From an uncultured Clostridia bacterium (GTDB lineage Bacteria > Bacillota > Clostridia > Oscillospirales > Acutalibacteraceae): 6,509 bases of DNA. The DNA is taken from positions 1 through 6,509 of the forward strand of contig CAMJYF010000112.1 in the NCBI GenBank assembly GCA_946409885.1. Reading direction: 5' to 3'. Of the stretch, positions 1 through 6,000 are shown in pieces. The first letter of the stretch is position 1. Every line of letters begins with the position of its first letter. Below the pieces are notes generated by a model. That model had not been told where the DNA came from. It ran no database searches and saw only the letters and a program-made list of their open reading frames with translations. The position numbers and the translations under genes are program-made.

Positions 1-61
1 TCAGCTCGGAATCCACCTGATTCTTCGGGCAGCCGAGGGAAATAAAACCTATTTTTTGCAT
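1..61 (-). CDS. rimO: Ribosomal protein S12 methylthiotransferase RimO, N-terminal fragment
   Basis: Only the first 20 codons are present; the gene continues past the left edge. The peptide begins MQKIGFISLGCPKNQVDSEL, the hallmark start of RimO in the MiaB/RimO methylthiotransferase family: an N-terminal UPF0004 domain whose first iron-sulfur cysteine lies in the SLGCPKN motif. From family knowledge, RimO is a radical-SAM enzyme with two iron-sulfur clusters that methylthiolates a conserved aspartate of ribosomal protein S12. The CPKNxVDSE wording favours RimO over the tRNA enzyme MiaB. The ATG at 61 has a GGAG (complement of 70-73) 8 nt upstream. No convincing promoter lies between this gene and the KilA-N gene upstream, so it is probably read through from the recA operon. 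The radical-SAM and TRAM domains lie outside the window. Confidence 0.9.
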   Translation of the reverse strand, partial: MQKIGFISLGCPKNQVDSEL

Positions 62-69
62 GTTGTGTT

Positions 70-73
70 CTCC
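70..73 (-). promoter_or_regulatory. Ribosome binding site of rimO
   Basis: GGAG on the minus strand, 8 nt before the ATG at 61. It supports that ATG as the rimO start. Confidence 0.65.
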
Positions 74-84
74 GATCTAAAAAA

Positions 85-105
85 GATGAAAGATGAAAGA
101 TGAAA
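85..105. repeat. Three tandem copies of a 7-bp repeat (GATGAAA)
   Basis: Perfect head-to-tail units lie at 85-91, 92-98 and 99-105, with a partial match before the first. They sit in the short gap between the KilA-N stop codon and the rimO ribosome binding site. On the transcribed (minus) strand they read TTTCATC three times, giving a T-rich run after the small hairpin at 111-125. Such short tandem units can change copy number by slippage, but there is no evidence here of any effect on rimO. Confidence 0.85.
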
Positions 106-110
106 GTCGG

Positions 111-125
111 AAGCCCTGCGGGCTT
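111..125 (-). terminator. Small hairpin after the KilA-N gene, weak terminator or attenuator
   Basis: AAGCCC and GGGCTT form a perfect 6-bp stem around a 3-nt loop, beginning 5 nt after the KilA-N stop codon. On the minus strand it is followed by a T-rich but interrupted tract rather than a clean U-run. It is therefore at best a leaky terminator between the KilA-N gene and rimO. An RNA-processing or stabilising hairpin is equally possible. Confidence 0.4.
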
Positions 126-129
126 GAAA

Positions 130-987
130 TTATGAATTTGTTTCGTCAAGCTTTTTCAGGTCTTCTACGCTTTTCAGTCCGGTGATTGTCCGCATCTGCG
201 TCCGCGCCAGGGCGTTCAGCTTTCTTGCCCTGCTGTGAATATCTTCGCCCTGTTCAATCAAAATGGCGTTCGCGTTTTCCAGGTTGGAAAGAACAAGCAA
301 TTGCTCAATAGTGGCGTCGTCCCGCAGATTTGCCTTTTTGTTGTTGGTCTCTTCCCGATACTGTTTGGCGGTTTTCCCGAACAGGGCGACGTTCAGCAGG
401 TCGGCTTCGTCGGCGTAGATAAAACCGGCTTCCTTCTTTGTGATATCCGGCGGGATCAGATTCTCTTTTACGGCGTCGGTATGGATCCTGTAATTGGTTT
501 TGGAAAGAAGGCGTTTGACATTCCAATCCAACGCCTGCATATGTTCATCGGACGCTTTCAGCTTTTGGTAATCCTGTATGATGTATAGCTTGAATTCCGG
601 CGAGATCCAGGAGGCAAATTCAAAGGCGATATCTTTGTGGGCGAAGGTGCCGCCACCGTAACGACCGGATTTTGAACGGATACCAATCGCGTTGGTTGCT
701 TTGATCCACTGCTGTGGAGAGAGGGTAAAAGCGTTTGCTCCGGACGCGAGTTTAAACTGGTCGAATTCGACCAGTTTAAATGCCGGATTGTGAATGGATT
801 CCCATAAGCCTAAAAACTCGATGGTATTTCTGATTCTCATCCAATTCTTAATGACATCCGCAGGGGCAGTGCTGTTTTTGTAACGCGCGATATCTGTCAG
901 GGAGAGAAAATCATCTGTATGCAGAGAAGAGATGACGGCAATTTCTGTGCCGTTGGCGCTGATTGTTTCGATAATCTCATTTTTCAT
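130..987 (-). CDS. KilA-N domain protein, phage-type DNA-binding family
   Basis: This 285-residue protein carries a KilA-N domain at about residues 27-145. Visible landmarks are FLSLTDIARY, the NPAFKLVEFDQFK segment, FTLSPQQWI, TNAIGI, GRYGGGTFAHKDIAFEFASW and ISPEFKLYII. From family knowledge, KilA-N is a DNA-binding fold of phages, prophages and large DNA viruses, named after phage P1 KilA, whose expression kills the host. Chromosomal copies like this one have no settled function. The C-terminal 140 residues are charged and helical-looking, with no domain I recognise and no signal peptide or membrane segment. I chose the ATG at 987 because AGGAGG (complement of 997-1002) lies 9 nt upstream. 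An in-frame TTG at 1023 would add 12 residues but abut the recX stop without a good site. Hand-counted GC over 181-960 is about 49%, well below recA and recX, suggesting horizontal transfer. It lies 32 nt downstream of recX. Confidence 0.88.
   Translation of the reverse strand: MKNEIIETISANGTEIAVISSLHTDDFLSLTDIARYKNSTAPADVIKNWMRIRNTIEFLGLWESIHNPAFKLVEFDQFKLASGANAFTLSPQQWIKATNAIGIRSKSGRYGGGTFAHKDIAFEFASWISPEFKLYIIQDYQKLKASDEHMQALDWNVKRLLSKTNYRIHTDAVKENLIPPDITKKEAGFIYADEADLLNVALFGKTAKQYREETNNKKANLRDDATIEQLLVLSNLENANAILIEQGEDIHSRARKLNALARTQMRTITGLKSVEDLKKLDETNS
751..780. repeat. Perfect 30-bp palindrome inside the KilA-N gene
   Basis: The arm TTTAAACTGGTCGAA is followed directly by its exact reverse complement, with no spacer or mismatch; symmetry stops at 750/781. 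It encodes residues 70-80 of the KilA-N protein, FKLVEFDQFKL, so the palindrome also duplicates the FKL tripeptide. It contains a central GAATTC and TTTAAA at each end. Confidence 0.97.
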
Positions 988-996
988 GGCTGGTCT

Positions 997-1002
997 CCTC
1001 CT
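997..1002 (-). promoter_or_regulatory. Strong ribosome binding site of the KilA-N gene
   Basis: AGGAGG on the minus strand, 9 nt before the ATG at 987. It decides the start against the upstream in-frame TTG at 1023. It also shows that the gene is translated independently of recX even if co-transcribed. Confidence 0.8.
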
Positions 1003-1019
1003 GTTATTATGTTGCTTTG

Positions 1020-1646
1020 TCAATCCCGGTCGCTTCCTCCGTTCAGCGAAATGCCCTGTTGTTCCATGGCGCGGCGGGCTTCGCTGAGGGAATACCCCGC
1101 GCTCAGCAATCTTCGCACGGCGCGGGCTTTGTCCTTTTCCGTGGCGCCGTCGGTGATCCGCATTTTCTCCAATAACTGTATGATACCCGAATCCCTGTCG
1201 ATGTCAAGGGCCAAAACAGCGTTTTCGGCGGTATTTTTGTCCACGCCCCGCTGTTCCAGTTCCCGCCGGATGCGCTCCGGGGAAAAGGCTTTGCGGCGGA
1301 ACAGCTCCTCCGCCAGGTCGGCGGCGTAGGCCGCGTCGTCGATCAGACCCGCTTCCCGGCACCGGTCCACGGCGCTCTGTGCCGCTTCGGCGTCGTATTT
1401 CTGCCGCAGCTTGCGCAGCAGCTCCTTTTCCCCGTGGGCGCGGGCGGTCAGCAGGCGCAGGGCGCTTTCGTGGGCGCGTTCCGCGTCGGAGGATGCTTTC
1501 AGTTCCGCCAGCTCCTCTTCGGTGATATTGTCCCCGTCCCGGAAGGGAAAAGAATGATAGACAAAAGCGGAAACGGCGAACCGAAATTCGCCGTCAGTAA
1601 AAATATTTACTTTTCCGTTCTTCCCCTGGGTGGTCGAAAACTCCAT
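1020..1646 (-). CDS. recX: Regulatory protein RecX
   Basis: This 208-residue protein matches RecX, the modulator that binds RecA filaments and restrains RecA activity. Family marks are the ALRLLTARAHGEKELLRKL stretch (residues 62-80), AGLIDDAAYAADLAEELF (99-116), and further helical segments such as SPERIRRELEQRGV and the C-terminal ARAVRRLLSAGYSLSEA. These fit the tandem three-helix repeats of the family, and the length is within the usual range. The roughly 50-residue N-terminal lead (FRFAVSAFVYHSFPFRDGD) fits Firmicutes versions as I recall them. The ATG at 1646 lies 3 nt after the recA stop, and the upstream sequence inside the recA 3' end has no clear Shine-Dalgarno. Expression is therefore probably coupled to recA translation, keeping RecX below RecA. 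Adjacency to recA independently supports the call. Confidence 0.93.
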   Translation of the reverse strand: MEFSTTQGKNGKVNIFTDGEFRFAVSAFVYHSFPFRDGDNITEEELAELKASSDAERAHESALRLLTARAHGEKELLRKLRQKYDAEAAQSAVDRCREAGLIDDAAYAADLAEELFRRKAFSPERIRRELEQRGVDKNTAENAVLALDIDRDSGIIQLLEKMRITDGATEKDKARAVRRLLSAGYSLSEARRAMEQQGISLNGGSDRD

Positions 1647-1649
1647 CCG

Positions 1650-2768
1650 TCAGTCCGCCGCGATGTCGATCTTGATCTTGGGCAGGCGGCCGTTGTTGGG
1701 GGCGATGGGCGCGGGAGCCTCGTCCTCCGCCGGTGCGGCCGGGGCGGCGGGCGCCTTGGTATCTTTTTTCTTGGCGGCGGGGTTAAAGCGCTCGTCGGCG
1801 CGGATCTTCGCCTCCACCTCGTTCATAATGTCCGGATGGCTTTCCAGAAACGCCTTGGCGTTGTCGCGGCCCTGGCCGATGCGCATCTCGCCATAGGAGA
1901 ACCAGGAGCCGCCCTTGTGGATGATATCCAGCTCCGTGGCGATATCCAGGATCTCGCCCAGCTTGCTGATGCCCTTGCCGTACATGATATCGAACTCCGC
2001 CTCTTTAAAGGGCGGGGCCACCTTGTTTTTCACGATCTTGGCCCGGGTGCGGGAGCCGATGAACTCGTTGCCCGGGGCCTTCAGCTGCTCGATGCGGCGC
2101 ACGTCAATGCGCATGGAGGCGTAGAACTTCAGGGCGCGGCCGCCGGTGGTCACCTCCGGGTTGCCGTACATCACGCCCACCTTTTCACGCAGCTGGTTGA
2201 TGAAGATGACGATGGTGTTGGAGCGGGAGATGGCGCCGGCCAGCTTGCGCAGCGCCTGGCTCATCAGGCGGGCGTGAAGCCCTACGTGGCTGTCGCCCAT
2301 GTCGCCCTCGATCTCCGCCTTGGGCACCAGCGCGGCCACGGAGTCGATGACGATCACGTCCAGCGCGCCGGAACGGGTCAGGTACTCGGCGATCTCCAGC
2401 GCCTGCTCGCCGTTATCGGGCTGTGAGACCAGCAGCGTGTCGATATCCACGCCCAGGTTGGCGGCGTATTTGGGGTCCAGCGCGTGCTCCGCGTCGATAA
2501 AGGCCGCTTCGCCGCCGGCCTTCTGGGCCTCCGCCACCACGTGCAGCGCCAGGGTGGTTTTACCGGAGGATTCGGGGCCGTAGATCTCCACGATGCGGCC
2601 CTTGGGCAGGCCGCCGATGCCGGTGGCCACGTCCAGCGCGATGGAACCGGTGGAGATGGCCGCCACATTCAGCGTGTCCGTCTGCCCCAGGCGCATGACC
2701 GCGCCCTTTCCGTACTGCTTCTCGATCTGCTGGAGAGCGGTTTCCAGCGCCTTTGCCTTGTCTGCCAT
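1650..2768 (-). CDS. recA: Recombinase RecA
   Basis: RecA forms ATP-dependent filaments on single-stranded DNA, performs strand exchange in homologous recombination, and stimulates LexA self-cleavage in the SOS response. The 372-residue product has all the core elements: an N-terminal polymerisation helix with [12 protein letters not shown]; Walker A GPESSGKT at residues 64-71; [10 protein letters not shown] with the catalytic glutamate at 94; Walker B VIVIDS ending near 143; loop 1 around [17 protein letters not shown]; and loop 2 following [16 protein letters not shown]. The C-terminal tail (about 333-372) is an Ala/Pro-rich linker with a short acidic patch (AEDEAP) and a basic-hydrophobic end, [10 protein letters not shown]. 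The ATG at 2768 gives the conserved MADKAKALE start. A TTG at 2789 would add seven residues upstream but falls on the ribosome binding site. A promoter and SOS box precede the gene. Confidence 0.98.
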   Translation of the reverse strand: MADKAKALETALQQIEKQYGKGAVMRLGQTDTLNVAAISTGSIALDVATGIGGLPKGRIVEIYGPESSGKTTLALHVVAEAQKAGGEAAFIDAEHALDPKYAANLGVDIDTLLVSQPDNGEQALEIAEYLTRSGALDVIVIDSVAALVPKAEIEGDMGDSHVGLHARLMSQALRKLAGAISRSNTIVIFINQLREKVGVMYGNPEVTTGGRALKFYASMRIDVRRIEQLKAPGNEFIGSRTRAKIVKNKVAPPFKEAEFDIMYGKGISKLGEILDIATELDIIHKGGSWFSYGEMRIGQGRDNAKAFLESHPDIMNEVEAKIRADERFNPAAKKKDTKAPAAPAAPAEDEAPAPIAPNNGRLPKIKIDIAAD

Positions 2769-2779
2769 TGAGTTGACCC

Positions 2780-2785
2780 GTCCTT
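2780..2785 (-). promoter_or_regulatory. Ribosome binding site of recA
   Basis: AAGGAC on the minus strand, about 11 nt before the ATG at 2768. The spacing is a little long, but there is no better site nearer, and this ATG gives the conserved RecA N-terminus. Confidence 0.6.
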
Positions 2786-2796
2786 TCAAGATGATA

Positions 2797-2810
2797 AAAA
2801 CATTTGTTCG
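2797..2810 (-). promoter_or_regulatory. LexA (DinR) SOS box in the recA leader
   Basis: The minus strand reads CGAACAAATGTTTT. This matches the Firmicutes LexA consensus CGAACRNRYGTTYC at 13 of 14 positions; only the last base differs. It lies between the recA promoter and the ribosome binding site, roughly 8-22 nt after the predicted start point. LexA bound here would block initiation or early elongation of the operon until RecA-stimulated LexA cleavage. A LexA box before recA is the expected arrangement in Firmicutes. Confidence 0.88.
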
Positions 2811-2824
2811 GTTTTTGTGAGCCT

Positions 2825-2853
2825 ATTATACCGCAGCGGCGGGCAAAAATCAA
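2825..2853 (-). promoter_or_regulatory. Sigma-A promoter of the recA operon
   Basis: On the minus strand, TTGATT (complement of 2848-2853) and a perfect TATAAT (complement of 2825-2830) are separated by exactly 17 bp. Transcription should start near 2818, giving a leader of about 50 nt that contains the SOS box and ribosome binding site. Confidence 0.85.
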
Positions 2854-2898
2854 TACCCAATCGGAAGAATTCTCCGGTTTTTCCGGGAAAAGTACGAT

Positions 2899-2914
2899 AC
2901 AAGGTACACTTTGT
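2899..2914. repeat. Imperfect inverted repeat in the recA-protease intergenic region
   Basis: ACAAGGTACACTTTGT matches its own reverse complement at 12 of 16 positions. It lies upstream of both divergent promoters and overlaps neither core, so it could be an operator for an unknown regulator. The symmetry is modest and may be chance. Confidence 0.3.
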
Positions 2915-2986
2915 GCAGAACGGACAAAAAACGCCGCGTGTGATTATTGCTTTTTTACAAAAATGGGCCGCCTTTTCGGTTTTTGC

Positions 2987-3015
2987 TTGCTATCTTTTTC
3001 TATAAGGTATAAAAT
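2987..3015 (+). promoter_or_regulatory. Probable sigma-A promoter of the secreted protease gene
   Basis: TTGCTA (2987-2992) and TAAAAT (3010-3015) are 17 bp apart, in an AT-rich stretch that contrasts with the GC-rich surroundings. An alternative pairing is TTGCTT (2983-2988) with TATAAA (3008-3013), 19 bp apart. Either would give a leader of roughly 30 nt before the ATG. Confidence 0.55.
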
Positions 3016-3042
3016 ATAAAAGGCATATTTTCATATTTGACT

Positions 3043-3047
3043 GGAGG
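3043..3047 (+). promoter_or_regulatory. Ribosome binding site of the secreted protease gene
   Basis: GGAGG lies 5 nt before the ATG at 3053 and 8 nt before the directly following in-frame ATG at 3056. The second spacing is the more usual, so translation may begin at the second methionine, shortening the protein by one residue. Confidence 0.8.
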
Positions 3048-3052
3048 AACCA

Positions 3053-6000
3053 ATGATGAACCGACCGTTCATAAAAATGCTCAGTGTTTTATTGACCATC
3101 CTGCTGGTTCTCGGCGCGGCGCCGCTTACGGCGCTGGCGGCGGGCGGCGCGATGGCGCACAGTAATTTTACGCCCGTCAATACCTATATCCCGGACAACT
3201 ACATTGCCCCCGCCCTCAGTGAGGCGGAAGCGGATGCGCTGGCGTCCGACGGGGAAGAGGCGGCCCCCAGTTATTCTCTGCGGGCGGAAAACCTGCTGCC
3301 CCCCGTGCGGGACCAGAACCCCTATGGTTCCTGCTGGGCTTTCGCCACCGTTGGCGCGGCGGAATCCAATCTCATCAAAAAGGGCCTGGTCAGCAAAGAC
3401 GACGTGGACCTTTCCGAGCTGCAGTACATCTACTATACCTATAACGCCGCGGTGGACCCCCTGGGCAACATGAACGGCGACTACACCCAGATCACCGAAA
3501 AGGACGACGTGCTGAACGCGGGCGGCAACTCCCGCTTTTCCACCAACGCCCTCACCCGTTGGACGGGCCTTGCCGATGAGGACATGATGGTGTATGAAGA
3601 GGACGACGCTTTCTTCTATGATTACAAATTCAACGACGAGTATGCCCAGGACTTCGACAAATACCACGCCGAGGGGTTCCGCGCGGTGAACGTGAGGAAC
3701 AATCCCGAGCTGGTAAAGCAGTGCGTTATGGAATACGGCGGCATGATCTGCAACTATTACAGCGACTCCGCCAACTACGGTCCCGGCAGTAAAAACTACT
3801 ATTCCACCAATCACACGGGCAGCACCAACCATGCGGTGATGATTGTGGGCTGGGACGACAACTACTCCAAAACCAAGTTCAGAACGTCCCCCGAAAACGA
3901 CGGCGCGTGGCTGATCCGCAACAGCTGGGGCGACTGGTGGGGCGACAACGGCTATTTCTACCTGTCCTATGAGGATACGTCCCTTTCCAGCACCGTTTAT
4001 GCCTTCGATATGGCCACGGCGGACAACTTCGATTACAACTATCAGTATGACGGCGGCCAGTCCAGCGGCACCATCAAGACCGACGGCATGGTGAACGTGT
4101 TCACGGCCCAGAGCGACGAGGTGCTGAAGGCTGTCAGCGCGACCTTCATGAGCGATACCTTCGTCAACTACACGGTGGATATCTATCTCAACCCCCAGGG
4201 GACGGATTTCCTCAACACCGGCAAGCCTGTGGCGGCCGCCCATACCACGGGCAGCACCACCTACGCCGGCATGTACACCATCCGTCTGAACGCGCCCGTC
4301 TCACTGAAGAAGGGCCAGAAGTTCGCTGTCGCCATCAAGGCGAAAAACGCGGACGGCGCCGCCGTCAATATGGCGTATGACAAAACCAACAAGGTCAACG
4401 ACTGGATCACCCATATCGCCGTCTATGAGCCCTGCGAGGGCTACTTCATCTATGGCGGCAGCAACCTGCGCAGCATGGTCAACCGGGGCGCGCCCCGCAT
4501 CAAGGCCTATACCGATACCGCCGGCGTGCCCAACCCCGAGGCGTTCGACGCCAGCCTTTCCGGCGATACCGTGAACATGACCTGGAACGCCGTGGAAGGC
4601 GCGCAAGGCTATGAGGTCTACGGCGGCGCGGACAACAGTGAATACGCCCTGCTGGCCACCGTTACCGAACCCACCTATTCCTGCCCCGCCGCGGGCGACG
4701 GCCTGTTCCTGAAGTATAAGGTCCGGGCGGTGAAGGACGGCGAGACCGGCATCTTCTCCCGCAGCGACGGCGTCCGGGTGCCCCTGTCCGGCAGCGCCCG
4801 CGTTACCTCCGTCGCCCTGGACGATATCACCCTGGGCGAGTATGAGACGAAGGCTTTAATCCCCACCTTCAATGAGGGCGCGGTGGATACGGCCGCTGCT
4901 TACAAGGTGGCCGACGAAAGCATCGCCAAGATCGATCAGGACGGCAATCTGGTGGGCGTAAAGGCCGGCGAGACCACCGTCACCGTGACCCCGCGTTCCG
5001 GCTACGCCACCGCCGAGGCCAAGGTCACCGTTACGAAGCATACCGTCCACACCTATGTGGATTACGCGGCAAAGGCCGCCACCTGCACCGAAAAGGGCTA
5101 CACCGATTACACCGCCTGCTCCGTGTGCGGCAAGGTAAAGACCGCCGGGACCGTCATCGAGGCGCTGGGCCATACCCCCGTCGCCATTGAAGCGGTGCCC
5201 GCCACCTGCCTTGAAAAGGGCAGCACCGCCGGGCAGTATTGTTCCGAATGCGGTGCGGTCCTGATCTTCCCGGAGGAGACGGACCTGGCCCCCCATACCA
5301 AGCTGGTCACCAGGGAGGCCAAGGCGGCCACCTGCACCGAGGACGGCTGGACCGAGGCCGCCGAGTGCGAGGTCTGCGGAGAGCCCATCAGCGTCAGCGA
5401 GCCCATTGAAGCGCTGGGTCACGACAATAAGGTCGTCAAAGCCGCCAGAGAGGCCACCTGCATCCGGTACGGTTGGACGGAAGAGCTGAAGTGCCGCCGC
5501 TGCGGCGAGGTACAGAAGGCCGAAAAGATCCCCGAGCTGGGTCATACCCCCGCCACCATTACGGACGCCATCCCCGCCACCTGCCTCACCCCCGGACGCA
5601 CAGCCGGTTACCAGTGTACCCGCTGCAACGCCGTGATCCAGGCCTCCGCCAAGGTTTACGCCACGGGCCACAGCCCCAAGACGGTCATTGAGGCCGTCGC
5701 CTCCACCTGCACCGAAAAGGGCCACACCGCGAAGATCGTCTGCGGCAACCCCGGCTGCGACTACGTCTATCAGGAGAGCGAAGAGCTGCCCCTGGCGGAG
5801 CACGTTTCCGTTCTGTCCAAAGCGGCGGTGGAGCCCACCTGCACCGAGGACGGCGCCACGGAGGAATACGTCTGCAAAAACTGCGGCGAAGTGCTGGTTG
5901 CCAGTGAAACGGTCCCGAATAAGGGCGGCCACGTGGCTGTCGTCACGCTGGAGGCCAAGGAGCCCACCTGCGTGAAGGTGGGCCGCACCGCGGAGGAGAC

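Noticed and set aside
60..1014. ATGTTG at 60-65 and 1009-1014 as target-site duplication flanking the KilA-N gene
   Set aside because: Six bases is short, the adjoining sequence does not match, and no integrase, transposase or terminal inverted repeats are present.
988..1023. Upstream TTG start for the KilA-N gene adding 12 residues
   Set aside because: The AGGAGG at 997-1002 is ideally placed for the ATG at 987 and would lie inside the extended reading frame.
1434..2426. Long plus-strand open frame opposite recA and recX
   Set aside because: It is a shadow of GC-rich coding sequence: the His/Gly/Ala-rich product has no recognisable domain, and the other strand encodes unmistakable RecA.
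2769..2789. Upstream TTG start for recA adding seven residues
   Set aside because: It would overlap the ribosome binding site, and the ATG at 2768 gives the conserved RecA N-terminus.
3089..4243. Long minus-strand open frame opposite the protease core
   Set aside because: It mirrors the codon bias of the protease gene, gives a Val/Gly/His-rich product without motifs, and conflicts with an intact catalytic set on the plus strand.
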